The notes below the pieces were generated by a model, which did no database searches, was not told the DNA's origin, and saw only the letters and a program-made list of their open reading frames with translations. Position numbers and translations under genes: made by a program. Source: Punica granatum (Eukaryota > Streptophyta > Magnoliopsida > Myrtales > Lythraceae). From it: a DNA stretch of 64,000 bases. The stretch is taken from contig NC_045132.1 of NCBI RefSeq assembly GCF_007655135.1, positions 10,788,001 through 10,852,000 on the forward strand, written 5' to 3'. Below, one piece after another: positions 35,001 to 47,300 of the stretch (positions are counted from its first letter, which is position 1; each line of letters opens with the position of its first letter).

Positions 35001-37401
35001 GCCAAGGGACCCCTTTAGGTGACCGTGGTGGTCGTTTGTTCCCAGAGTTGTCAGGTCGACCCGTAAAGTCCTGCAAAAATCACCCAAAACAGAGCACGTT
35101 TGGAATTTCGGACCCGACTGGCACAAGTCGGGTCGGACGTCGCCACGGAGGCTCCCGATGGAATATTTGAGCAAGGCCAATGGCTCCCGACTGCTAACTC
35201 ACTTCCGGAGGTGGCTGTGGTGGTCGTTTTCAGAAACGAGTCCTGGATCGACCCGATCTGCAAGAAAACCGTACAAACAGTCAGAAATTTCGACCCGACT
35301 GGGCAGTCGGGCTGTTTCTTCTTCCTGGGGTTAAACCGACGGGTTTTTCTTGGATTTCTTGACTCCTTGACACCCTAGGGTTGTGTAGGGAGGTGTTTGA
35401 TGGGTTTTGGTAGCTCAAACCGACTTGGAAAGTCTTGAAACCCGGTTTGACATTTTTGACCCGAGAAGGACCAAATCTGTCCAGATTTTGTTCAAGGCTG
35501 GTTCTATGGCTTAGAGGCTTCAAACTTAAAATCTAAGCTCAGAAATGGATAGAGGGGGTCAAAAACATGTGGGATATGAAGTTTGGTAAAATTTGGAATT
35601 AAGCCGGATGGATTCTGACTTAAGACTTTGCCCGGTTTTGCTTGGTTTTGCTTGTTCTTGCTGAGCTGCGATTTTGCTGAACTCCTTGAGAGTTTGAGAG
35701 CTTTTGTTTGAGTGAGAAATGCTAGAGAGAGAGTGCTTGAAGGTGAATGATTAAGTTAATGACATTTGGACAATATATAGGAAAGCTTAAATGCAAGATT
35801 AGTGAAGAAAAGTGCAATTAGGGCCATGGATTAGTAGAATCCGAATTTCTTAAGGAAATATCAAGCTCAATCCTCATCCATTGCATTAATGTAGAAGAGA
35901 TAAGAGCATTGATGGCTTGGATGGGAAGTTGGAGTGTTGAATTGAAACACTTAGATATTTTGCAAAAGGAAGACAAAGGCAAGTTGTCTTCTTGGCTTGA
36001 AGAAGAAGATGACAAGAGAGGGGTGGTTCTTCTTGTCTTTGGCAAGGGGAAGAAGGTCCCGTGGGTCCCACACGAGATTGGAGGTGCATCGGGAATGCTC
36101 GGATGTCGATCGGTTACGTGTTCAAGTTCCGTGACTTGAAAGAACGTTGTATCGACAATGTGCGCGAGAAAACGATCCCGATAAGCCCAAAATTGTCAAT
36201 TTTCGTGGAAGAATGCTTCGGGTGCGTACAAGACTCAGAAGCCGTTTTTGCCCGTTCCGGGTGACCGGAGTGAAGTTAACCGCTTCTAACAGCATATCTT
36301 GTATCTGCATCCCACGTTGGTCATTTTGACATGAATTGTCAGACAACGTGAACAATTGACCCTTAAGCCGGTAATGCTAACGTGGGGCCGGAGACATCCT
36401 AGGAGGCCGAAACTGGATTTCTCAGAATGATTTCTGAGTTGCTTGGGCACTCCGGAGATTACTGTAATCTCTGTTTGTTGAGATCAGACCTCTAAGGACT
36501 TGAAAAGTGTATCTGGGACCTCTAAAGCACTGCTCGGGAAGTCTAGATGAGTCGTGTGATTTATTCCGACAATTCCACGTTGAGCCTTGAGAAGGCTAGC
36601 ATGGTGTAGGGTAGGCGTCCGGCGTCAAGTTTCCGTCAGAAGGACTTCCGGATATGCATTTCCATTGAAAATGACCATTTCTATTCTTCGGAGGTTACTC
36701 GGGAAACTAAAAAGGGTTTTGCCGTCTGTTTTGCCCAATTGTGAATGTCCGTTAGAGTTTTCAGGGTAATGCGGTATGAACTTCGTTTGCCGTAATTCCA
36801 TCAGACCAGTCTCCGGTTATGCTCTTCCGAAGAGGGGTATGCTTGTTTTGCCGCTCGGAAGTCATTTGAAGTGTCCGTGTGACTTCCAAGAGACAATCTG
36901 AAGCATTGTTCATGCTCTGTGTGCTGGTGGAGCATGGCCGCATCTGATATTTGGAATTAACTTTTCTCTAGGAAACCGGCATTTTTGGATTTCCACTGAA
37001 AAGTTGTATGTATACAGAAAGTTGTTCTGTATAGAGCAGATGATTTGCAAAATGCCTTTGGGGACAGTTTTCATCTGTTTGGCATTGAAGTGGATTTTTG
37101 GAGTCCAATATTGGCTATCTTCCGACGATCGAGCGAACTATCGGAAAATAGTACCGTCCGTGTGATATACTGAAAATGCCGGTTTTGGACATTGTTGAGC
37201 TCTCTGGTCGCTCTGTTACCTTTTGGTGACCCCTAGAGTCCTTCTGTCAGGTGGATGTGTCATTTGCCCGATTTCGCCGACTTGAGGATGAATAGTGATT
37301 TTCCGCTCTGTTGAGTCGTTTTGCTGTACTCTACTCAAGTCATAGCTTGTATGCTGTCAATGAGCTTCATTTGCTGGATGGACCAAAATTGGGTGTTGAC
37401 A
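32097..37401 (-). mobile_element. 3' LTR of element D (complete)
   Basis: This 5305-bp LTR reads TGTCAACACCCA... on the minus strand and ends ...GGTCCGTACA, with TG/CA ends. It contains a direct duplication with a 192-bp offset (ggcacaagtcggg at 34928 and 35120) that is shared with the 5' LTR. It also carries 147 bp (35942-36088) that the 5' LTR lacks. It holds many short frames without recognisable domains. Confidence 0.92.
35774..35779 (-). promoter_or_regulatory. Putative TATA box of D 3' LTR
   Basis: On the minus strand the context reads CCTATATATTG, about 1.62 kb into the LTR, followed by taatcattc and then ctctctct words. It is conserved in the 5' LTR at 48032-48037. Confidence 0.45.
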
Positions 37402-37415
37402 GCTTGCCCCTCTTT
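37402..37415 (-). promoter_or_regulatory. Polypurine tract of D
   Basis: On the minus strand AAAGAGGGGCAAGC abuts the LTR start TGTCAACACC. It is identical to the tract of Y. Confidence 0.88.
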
Positions 37416-37799
37416 GGCTGGATGCTTGGATAGAGGATTTGGCCAAAGACATAAAGAAGAACCCCGTTTTGGTCGGAGTGATTCGCTTTGCCATCTCCCA
37501 TGACAATCTTTTCATCCTTCTTTGGATATGAAGGGAATTGTGTACCTAATGTGAAGAAAGAAGAAATAAAATAAGGTTTGGACAAGCTTTTGCATAAAGT
37601 AAAGAAAAGATGTACGAAGACAGCATATGAAGTAACATGAAATGACGTAAAAGGGAAACATGCAAACAGTGCGCGGTTGGAAGTAAAGAGTGCAAAGGTT
37701 AAAGGGAAGTGCGAAGCTTAAGGGAAAGTGCAAAGCTTAATGGAAATTGCAAAGTGCAAGTTAAAAGAGAGGGCGCTTGCCCGAAGTTTTGCAAGACGT

Positions 37800-39370
37800 G
37801 TAAGTGAGAGGACCCAGCAAACTTGAGAAGCAATAAAATAAACTCGCACGGGTTAGCAGACCCGGCAAGGTTGCAAGAGGCACGAGCGAGCGAATTTGCG
37901 GTGCAGGAAAGTAAGCTCGCACGGGTTAGCAGACCCGGCAAGGTTATAGAAAAGTAAACTCGCACGGGTTAGCAGACCCGGCAAGATTGCAAGAGGCACG
38001 AGCGAGGTGGCTCGGCGAACTTGCGGTGCAGGAAAGTAAGCTCGCACGGGTTAGCAGACCCGGCAAGGTTGCAGAAAAGTAAACTCGCACGGGTTAGCAG
38101 ACCCGGCAAGGTTGCAAGAGGCACGAGCGAGCGAATTTGCGGTGCAGGAAAGTAGGCTCGCACGGGTTAGCAGACCCGGCAAGGTTGTAGAAAAGTAAAC
38201 TCGCACGGGTTAGCAGATCCGGCAAGGTTGCAAGAGGCACGAGCGAGGTGGCTCGGCGAACTTGCGGTGCAGGAAAGTAAGCTCGCATGGGTTAGCAGAC
38301 CCGACAAGGTTGCAGAAAAGTAAACTCGCACGGGTTAGCAGACCTGGCAAGGTTGCAAGAGGCACGAGCGAAGTGGCTCGGCGAACTTGCGGTGCAGGAA
38401 AGTAAGCTCGCACAGGTTAGCAGACCCGGCAAGGTTGCAGAAAAGTAAACTCGCACTGATTAGCAGACCCGGCAAGGTTGCAAGAGGCACGAGCGAGGTG
38501 GCTCGGCGAATTTGCGGTGCAGGAAAGTAAGCTCGCTCGGGTTAGCAGACCCGGCCAGGTTGTAGAAAAGTAAACTCTCACGGGTTAGCAGACCCGGCAA
38601 GGTTGCAAGAGGCACGAGCGAGGTGGCTCGGCGAACATGCGGTGCAGGAAAGTAAGCTCGCACGGGTTAGGAGACCCGGCAAGATTGCAGAAAAGTAAAC
38701 TCGCACGGGTTAGCAGGCCCGGCAAGGTTGTAGAAAAGTAAACTCGCACGGGTTAGCAGACCCGGCATGGTTGCAAGAGGCACGAGCGACGTGACTCGAC
38801 GAACTTGCGATGCAGGAAAGTAAGCTCGCACGGATTAGCAGACCCGGCAAGGTTGCAGAAAAGTAAACTCGCACGGGTTAGCAGACCCAGCAAGATTGCA
38901 AGAGGCACGAGCAAGGTGGTTCGGCGAACTTGCGGTGCAGGAAAGTAAGCTCACACGGGTTAGCAGACCCGGCAAGGTTGCAGAAAAGTAAACTCGCACA
39001 GGTTAGCAGACCCGGCAAGATTGCAAGAGGCACGAGCGAGGTGGCTTGGCGAACTTGCGGTGCAGGAAAGTAAGCTTGTACTGGTTAGCAGACCCGGCAA
39101 GGTTGCAGAAAAGTAAACTTGGACAGGTTAGCAGACCGGCAAGGTTGCAAGAGGCACGAGCGAGGTGGCTCAGCGAAATTGCGGTGCAGGAAAGTAAGCT
39201 CGCACGGGTTAGCAGATCCGGCAAGGTTGTAGAAAAGTAAGCTCGCACGGGTTAGAAGACCCCGCAAGATTGCAAGAGGCACGAACTCGGTGGCTCGGCG
39301 AACTCGCGGTGCAGGAAAGTAAGCTCGTACGGGTTAGCAGATCCGGCAAGGTTGCAGAAAAGGAAACTCG
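37800..39370. repeat. 3' minisatellite of D, 125-bp unit, about 12 copies
   Basis: The word gcaagagg occurs at 37873, 37989, 38114, 38230, 38355, 38480, 38605, 38772, 38898, 39022, 39147 and 39272. The spacing is mostly 124-126 bp, with two 116-bp units and one of 167 bp, the last carrying one extra subunit of about 42 bp. Each unit is a composite: ctcgcacgggttagcagacc occurs twice per unit. The minus-strand frames of 60-70 codons that recur here follow the period and are not genes. Confidence 0.95.
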
Positions 39371-42189
39371 CAATTTAATGCAAAGTCTAATGTGAGTGCA
39401 AATGCTTGGGAAGGGGATGAAGTGTGGAAGGAATCATTGTCATTCAATTTGAGGCTGGTGCTTGTCGACGCTGCAAGTGATGCTGTGACAGAATGCTTTG
39501 TCGCTCGTTGTCCGATTGCAGTGCAATTGAATGACCGAATCGGCATTGATGCTCGGACGAAGTCATTTCATCGAACCCTTGCCTCTGGGGCGGTAGTATG
39601 TTTGCTCTGTGAGAAGTTTGTCGGAAGCCGACGTTTTGCATTCCGAGACTCGAGCTCTGGTGGGGAGCGCCTACGTATCCCGAGTGGTCGGGAATCAGAG
39701 TCTGCCGTAGTTCTTGCTGTTTGCAATACCTGTGATCCTGACATTACTAGTAAATCATGTGAGAAATACTAACATGAGATAGGCACAAGTAAGCAATAAA
39801 AAGGTCGTTGTGACGCGCAGATCTTCAGTTTCGGGTCGCTTGAGCAACCCGTGAAGAATTTTGCTTTGACAGTGCAAGTAGGTCCCGTTCTCGGAGGCCT
39901 CGATGCGAGGCCTCAAGGGGCTCCCGTTAGCCATGCTGGGGCATATCGAGACTTCCCAACGATGCCCTAGCAGTTCTATCGTTTGTTTGACGCGCCCGTC
40001 GGCTTTGAACCCTTCTCAATAGGGTACCGTAGGGCGGCTGCATTTGCAATCCGCTTGGGGATTTCTGTTCAGATTTGGTAAGACTCGGTCTGACCATTTC
40101 CAAAGCGTTATGACTAAACCCCCGGAGAGGAATGTCTGGGATTTTGGCTCTGTGGTAGCCTGTTAAAAGGGCGGCTGTGACCCATTTGGAGTTATGCAAA
40201 GACAAAGAGAAAAGAGAAAGCTTGGGAAGCACGTTGCCCTAGGCTAAAAGGATACACGGGTTCACGCCTGCAGCGAGATGTACCCCCATTTTCCTTCGTC
40301 CTTCTGTTGTGTAGGTTGTACTGAACTGCTTGGACGGCGTATTCAGTTACCCACTGTGCTTGAGGAAGGTTCCCTCTTGGACGGTTGAATGGTATTGGAG
40401 AGCCGATCGGGGATCGTGTTGGAATAGATAACCTGGCCACTTCCCTTGGGGATCCCTTGTCCACACGATGTGCGAGAGACTAGGGGGCAATTTTATCTAT
40501 CTCTCGTTTTGCTCTCCTTTTGCTACGGTCACCCACATCGGGGCCGCACCTCTCAACCTAAAGGGGAAGAGCTCTCCTTTTACCACGACCGCCCCAAAGG
40601 GTTTCCGGTCGTGCCTCTCTTTTACCCTAGCTTTTGCCTAGGCCGCCCTTTTCTAGTTTTCGACCTAGCGGGCCCGATTTTTTTATCTCTCGAGTTTGCA
40701 AGGGCGAAGGTTTTAAAGGATTCAACCTCCGAGTGCATTGTTTTCTGTCTCCGTCGAGGAGTTTTGTCTGCTGCTCCCCTTTTTGTCGGGGTTTGTTGAT
40801 TTCTCTGGATTGGCGGCATCGGTGCTTTTGAAGAACCTCGGCATTGCCTTTCTTTTGTTGGTTGGCGAGTTTTTCCCGCTTCTTTTCTCTCTTTCTTCAT
40901 TGGCGGGTTTTTCCCGCTTCTTTCCACTCTGTTTTTTTTCTTGCAGCTGGGGTTTGTTTTGTGCCCCGTGTCTTTGTTTGAAACTCTTTAACTTTGCATC
41001 ACCGGGGCCGCTTTGGTGCGCTTCGCCTGGTGGAGACTCGTTGCATGTTGCTAGCCCTATTTTGTGAGAGCCAGCTTTCTTGGAAGTTTGACTGTCGTGC
41101 ACTCAGAAGTCGAACTCCGTGTCATTTGCCCATGCAAGCATTGCATGTGAATTTCCCCCGTTGACTAGAAAGGAAATGTAGAATTACCCCGTGAATAGGG
41201 AAATGAGGTTGCCCTGGTGCGAATGTTGAACGGGGATGCCCTGGTCTTCATTTGCTGAAGTGGCCCGTGGTAGGCGCCTTGTGCGATATCTCCGATCATC
41301 TCTTGCTGTTCTTTGCAGTACGTGCCTCTTGGAGGGTGCACGCTGCTAAAGTCACTGGATGTTCAAGGAAGATAGTTGCATAAATGCTGAGTGATTCGTT
41401 CGATTGTCCTCGTCTTCGACTTCATAGGGGGTACCTCATCGTTGGACACCTCCCTCGTTAAAGTATAAGGAAAGGGTCTGAGACAAGTTCTTGAGAAAGC
41501 GTGAACTCGTGCATCGCTCTTTGCCTGTGGTCAATGTGCCCCTGTGAAGGATGACAAAGAAGACAACGCATTAGGCGATTATGCGGGTGAATATGTGGTA
41601 AGAAATGTGAGGTGGTCCCATGGGAAAATCCCTTTTTGTCTCGCCCGCGACCCATGGGGTGCCGCGTGCAGACGACAGTTGTTTCCGAGAATCTGGTTAT
41701 CACCACTCTGGAGTGGTTAGACCGTGACTGACGTCACATAAGCATATTTTCCCTAATTGCGAGTAGGCCTGCGCAACCGTCCTAGGGAAGGCTCGAGGAG
41801 CAGGGTCCCATAAGGACAGGCGAGTCGAACAGGTCCAACATAACTAATAGGGCGTCGCAAAGACTGTCCTAATGTCCTGTTTGAAGGATTTATTCATGTC
41901 GGGAACCCATTTGTAGGAATGGATTCAAATTAAAGCAAAAGAGAGTTTAAAGAAGACTGCGCATGTTGTTCCAGTGCTTAGTTGGCGGCGACGGCAGAGG
42001 ACGGGTGAGATCCATTCTTTGATCGGAGGCATGAACGTGCTGGTATCGCCTGCGATCGAGAGTTGGCTCATGCTCTATTTGTGAAGCTGTCACTTCCGGT
42101 CTTTGCAGTTGAAGGATTAGACTTGCTACTCGGAGTATCGCTTGGATGAATTTGAATCCAAGTCGATTTTGGATTTCAGATTAGCTTGA
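39371..42189 (-). mobile_element. Non-coding interior of element D
   Basis: The order matches the Y interior (19730-22400) when read in reverse: the sites around 41500-41680, 40500-40960 and 39640-40250 correspond to Y near 19800-19940, 20690-21100 and 21380-21960. I see no gag, pol or host gene. The only longer frame is the lysine-rich one at 40722-41102 on the minus strand, discussed with Y. Confidence 0.75.
40722..41102 (-). other. Lys/Arg-rich open frame in D interior, doubtful
   Basis: The frame is 126 codons on the minus strand, with the central peptide KKREKPANEEREKR and a C-terminal Ser-Thr-Glu-Thr-Glu segment, both also present in the Y frame at 20580-20975. N-terminal parts differ and the frames end at different points. 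It is probably a consequence of purine-rich non-coding DNA. Confidence 0.2.
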
Positions 42190-42835
42190 AAGTAGTAAAT
42201 GCGAGGTGTCAAAACCTGAAAGCAGTAAATGCGGGGCCGGAGCCCAAAAACAGTAAATGCTGGGCTGGGACTCGAAAGTAGAAAATGCAAGACTGAGGTC
42301 CGATACGGGGCCGAAGCCCAAAAGTGGAGCCGAAGCCCGATGAGGTAAATGCAGGATCGGAGCCCGATGCAGGGCCGAAGCCCAATGCGAGGCCGAAGCC
42401 TAAAAGTGGGGCCGAAGCCAGATGCAGTAAATGCGGGGCCGGAGCCCAATGCAGTAAACGCGGGGCCGGAGCCCGATGCAGGGCCTGAACCTAATGCAGT
42501 AAATGCAGGGCCGGAGCCCGATGCTGGGCCTGAGCCAAATGCAATAAATGTAGGGCCGGAGTCCGATGCTGGGCCGGAACCCAATGCAGTAAATGCAGGG
42601 CCGGAGCCCGATGCAGTAAATACAGGGCCGGAGCTCGATGCAGGGCCTGAGCCCGATGGAGTAAATGCAGGGCCGGAGCCCGATGCAGGGCTTGAGCTCG
42701 ATGGAGTAAATGCAGGGCCGGAGTCCGATGCAGGGCTGGAGCTCGATGCAGGGCCTGAGCCCGATGAAGTAAATGCAGGGCCGGAGCCTGATGTAGGGCC
42801 TGAGCCCGATGTAGTAAATGCAACTTGATAAGAAA
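42190..42835 (-). repeat. Leader minisatellite of D, 27-bp and 18-bp subunits
   Basis: On the plus strand the array alternates gtaaatgcagggccggagcc with gatgca and gggcctgagcccgatg words, giving 27-bp and 18-bp steps, often 45 bp together. It corresponds to Y at 13980-14141 plus 19402-19672. Steps divisible by three keep frames open on both strands (forward Gly-Pro-Glu-Pro-Asp repeats, reverse Ser-Gly-Pro-Ala repeats). I do not take these as proteins. Confidence 0.92.
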
Positions 42836-44333
42836 GTGCAAGAGATGCAAAAGCAAAGGTCAATGCGGAGGAACAGCACAGGGCGCTGCAAAGCAGCGAC
42901 TCTGATTTTCTCGCATTCTTTGTTGAGGGAGGGTGGGAACTCAGTGTTGAAATCCCAAGGAGCTAGATGAGAGACGTTTGTTGCCTCAATTGTGGTGGTT
43001 CAGTATTCAGGCTGCCTTCTTGTTGGGGATTTCCTGCAATGGAAGAAGGAAACAATGAAGGAGCATGAACTGTTCACGATTTCAATGCAAGAGTGTAGGG
43101 AAGCGAACTGGCCTGGTAGGCATCGTGCGAATTCGCTAAGAGACGTGCATCGATACATTGAGCACGCGTGCATGAGTTGGTGCAAACATGTTTGGACATG
43201 TGCGAGGCGCGCTCGATCGCTGGTAGATGCGCGGGGTCATATGGTGGGATGTGCGTCCGATCACGCGATGACACTCTCTGTTAGGAAGAAGTTTGTGTTT
43301 AGTTAACTTCGCCTGGGAAGGTTGATCGGCCCTCGGGCCATGGCTCGTCTTGCCGTGGAGGAAGGGTGAAGGCCGCGAGTGGCCTGCCAGCGAAAGTGGG
43401 CACGACTCGCCTGTCGTGAGGGGTGGGTGGCCAGGATGGACTCGGCTTATAGTCACAGCGCATCTCGCTATGGAGAAGTGAAGACCGCGGGTGATCTACC
43501 CGTGAAGGTTGGCACGACTCCCCTGTCATGCGGGGTGGGTGGCTGGAATGGACGGCCTCTGGTCATAGCACATCTCGCCATGGAGAGGTGAAGACCATAA
43601 GTGGTCTACCCGCGAATGTTGGCATGACTCGCCTGTCGTGCAAGACATGGCAGCTGCTGTGCAAACATAGAAATAGATAAAATGCATGCAGTGTATAAGT
43701 TTTCAAAAGCTAATGCCATTGCATCGATTTGGTTCAAGTTCCTTAATTTACAAAGATAGTTAGTTTGAAAAGGGGAGCTTAAACATTAAACCGATGCAAT
43801 GTCCTAGGTTGTTTTCAAAACATGCATGCAGGTGCAGAAAAATAAACTATAACATGAGTTCTTTACATTGTACAACACTCATTCAGTGAAAACAACAAAA
43901 GGCTCGCCTAAAAGAAAAACTACGAGCCGACTCAAAGACTCAACTTTTGGGTCGTTTGGCGGCGTGAAGGTTTGTTTTTGGTCCAGCATGACGGTCCCTG
44001 TTTATGCATGGTTTTAGTGTTCTACTGGGAAAACCACTAACTAGGGATGAGGGCTCCCGATTCAAGGGCGTCAATTCCTTGAAATCGAGCGAGGATCTTT
44101 GGGGGCCGGTTCGGTGGCAGAGCCGACTCGATCCGTTCCCTTACTCGGAACCTCTGACTAACCTAGCTTCCTAGATCGACGCCCATGGGATTTCAGGCGT
44201 TTGGTACCTAAATCCACTAGAATGATGCAATGCAAATGCAGAAAAATAAATGTGCGAAAAATAAAATGTGCGGAAAGCGATAAATAAACATGCAAGCAAA
44301 GCAAACGGATCGAGCCTGAACCCACTAAGTGTG
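42836..44333 (-). mobile_element. Leader of element D
   Basis: From the PBS downward (minus strand) it matches the C leader 50788-51345 almost throughout, then at about 43797 switches to sequence matching C at 57495-57600, beyond ORF1. This is the clean ORF1 loss described in the findings. The remainder (43640 to 42836) is shared with Y in part and has no gene. Confidence 0.8.
43401..43632. repeat. Two-copy tandem duplication of about 112 bp in D leader
   Basis: The words cacgactc (43401), cacgactc (43513) and catgactc (43623) head successive copies with ggggtgggtggc and tctcgc.atggaga words inside. The period is 110-112 bp. The Y leader (13385-13440) appears to keep a single copy. Confidence 0.8.
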
Positions 44334-44351
44334 TCCCCAGTGGAGTCGCCA
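44334..44351 (-). promoter_or_regulatory. Primer binding site of D, tRNA-Arg type
   Basis: On the minus strand TGGCGACTCCACTGGGGA begins three bases after the LTR end (TACA). It starts TGG, as a sequence complementary to a tRNA 3' CCA end must. From memory it resembles the tRNA-Arg PBS described for Ogre elements; the tRNA assignment is not verified here. Confidence 0.85.
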
Positions 44352-44354
44352 AGC

Positions 44355-47300
44355 TGTACGAACCCAAATGTGGACTCTCGTCGGGGCCCGCATGCGCGCT
44401 TTTGGATCGCGCGACTTGGGAGTGTCCACCTTTCCGTGGGGACGCGTGACGGACACGCGCGAGAGAAGGAGTCGCCACTTATCATTTTACGACCCGAAGG
44501 TCGAGGGCGGATAAGTTACCTGGGTTTAGGGATATGGAACACCTAGTTGTTGTTAAGGCATTGGTCTGTGCGGAGCCGGAAAGTCCGTGTTCGGGGGTTC
44601 ATGTTACGTGCGGGCCTATATCTCGCATGCCCTTTCGGTACTCTGGTTTGCTAAGCTTGCATGTTTTATTATTTACCCCGTGGATTAAGTTGCGCTCGGC
44701 TCGCACGTTTTGACACCGTAAACTCGATGAATTAAACGATGTCGGTTGAGAAGCCGGGAGAGAAGTAAATCTATATGTCAGAGAATTGGTTTACAATCTT
44801 GCGATACAGTTCATCAAACCATAGAGGTTGAATCCCTGCGTGAACCAGAACCGCGAGATCTTGGATTTACTTTCCTTTGGGCAAGCATGAAACCGATTCG
44901 AATGATTCGACTCTCGGACCGTTTGCTCGCCAACTGAGATTCTTACATATTGAATGTACAAAACAAAAATCCTTACAATGAACTCTCAAAAATACATCAA
45001 ATCATAATTACAAATAGGTGAATCTCAGTCAGTTTGCATTCGGTTATTAATCCGCTCTAACTCATTGTGAGTTTAGGGAAACACCGAAAAACTGAAATTC
45101 GACATGCGCTCTCAATGAATAGGGCGTTGGACCCTGTGAGTGATGATTAGGGCGTTGGACCCTGTCCTTGATGATTAGGGCATTGAACTATAATATTATT
45201 CGGCCTAGAGATCCGGCTCGACCCGCATGACAAACAAGTGTTGAAAGATAACACGCAGCAGGTAAATAACAGACAAGATGTTTGTTATTATCGAGTGTAC
45301 GTGTTTTAACAAGTTGTTAATCTGGGGTATTTTGGCATGCAAATCCTACCCTAGACAAACAAGCACGTGCCAATGTTTTAGCATTTGGCTTTGTTTTGAG
45401 AACTTGACAAAGAGAGTCAAATCTCATGTGTGTGGATTGCTTTTACAGTTGTTTTGTATTGTGACACTGAATTTCCACTGAATTAGCCAAACTCGTGTTT
45501 TGACTCTAGATTTGGAATCTAGAATTCCTCCTAACCATTATATAGTGTTTGGTTAGGTCGAGTGAAAGGTTAATCAGCATTTTGCATGTTTTCTGACAGA
45601 GATAACCGTTCTAGTTACCCGAGTCTATGTTAGGATGACAGAAACTCATCAGTTAGATAAGAAAAGGCTATGCAGATGAACCTGCACCTGAACAGGTAGT
45701 CCGTTCTTATCCCGTACTGTAGTGTTTCTGTCATGCTAACCCTAAGGGTGTCGCTGAATTATGAAAAGACGATTTTGCCCTTTATTTGAAAATTGTTTTC
45801 AGAAAAGGGGAAACATCGCAGTGCGGGCCACCTCGGCCTGTAGCCGGTGTCAACAAATTCCCTGGATCGTCCAGGGTTGTGCAAGAACCCCGAAAAAGCC
45901 AAAGAACCGGTCGATCTGCCCGGAAGTGATCTAAAAAGATCTTTTGTATCATGACCTGAGTTACCTGGAATCAGGTAAAAACTCAAGTTAAGACACATAA
46001 GCCATTTTCAGACGTCCATGCTACTTCGGACCGCACGTTTCGGGTTTTGAAATTGATAAGTTTGAAAAGGGCACCAACGTCACTTGACAACTCATCGATG
46101 CGAGTTATCAGTTAATGGTCGATTCGTCTAAACTTTATCATTGTGAAGTGGGTTTAATCACGTGAGCATCCCGATTAACCCATTCGCGAAATTAATGCTT
46201 AAGGGTTGTGCCGAATGCATTAATTGTGAAAACGATTCGCGACTTGACGACCAAGACGATTCCATAAGGATCGAGGATAATTTGGTCCAATGATCGAAAC
46301 TACCCTTGTAACCGAATGGACCCGAATGAGTCATCGATACCCGAATCCATGCATGCTTTGTTTAGAAAAGACATTTTCATGCGATATTGCGAACGATAAT
46401 GTAAATTGCAAATTACACGAAAGCAGAGAACGGACTCAAAACGGGAAGAGGAAGCCTCATGTAACCCGTACGAGTCTAAGAGGCTCTCGGTTACTTCTCC
46501 TTGGAGATAGCCGAGAGGTCCCATGGCCCGAATGGGGTTCCACGAGGTTTCCCCGTCTCGTTTCGAATAATTTCTCGCATGCTTAAATGACAAACATTAT
46601 AAATGACACGATTAAACGAAAGTCGGTATTGCCATGATTTGAATAACGCATTCGAACATGGAAACATGCACAAACAAGTTATTTAAGGAATTGATAAAAC
46701 AATACCGACTTCATGCACGTGAGAAAATACGATGAAACTCAAGAATCGAACTTGGATCGGGTCAAGAAGATCGTTCCTTGTCCGAAAGGAGTAAGAGAGC
46801 ATTCGGTCACCTCCCCTGGAGGGAAACCCGTGAGCTCTTTGCCTTTCCCGGGTCAGGATGTTCTTCTCGACTACGATCCATGTGTTTCCCGACATGCTAG
46901 CATATAAATTAAGGATAAATATGCATGATATAACATGGAAAATGCATAAAGATTAAAACTTGAAAATAAAACATACATAAAACCCCTTATAACTCCATAA
47001 ACGCAACGAGAATGTAAAAGTCCTAGCTCCTCTAAGTCGGGAATGGTCATACCTAGTCCCTAGATGCGGGATGGTACCTTCAAGAGTCGGGTTGGACCGT
47101 TGATGGGTCGGGTTTGGGCTGTTTTCCGTTGAACAGACCCGAATGGCACCAAACAGACCCGGCTGGAATACTGGACAGACCCAACTGGCACAAGTCGGGT
47201 CGGACGTCGCCACGGAGGCTCCCGATGGAATTTTGAGGCAAGGTCGGCGGCCTTGGGTAGCCAAGGGACCCCTCTAGGTGACCATGGTGGTCGTTTATTC

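Noticed and set aside
37853..39282. Recurring minus-strand frames of 60-80 codons starting MRAYFPAP
   Set aside because: The same frame is cut and repeated in step with the 125-bp unit; no copy extends beyond the array.
42126..42891. Collagen-like or Gly-Pro-Glu-Pro repeat proteins on both strands
   Set aside because: Produced by the 27-bp and 18-bp steps of the D leader array; overlapping frames on both strands are open for the same reason.
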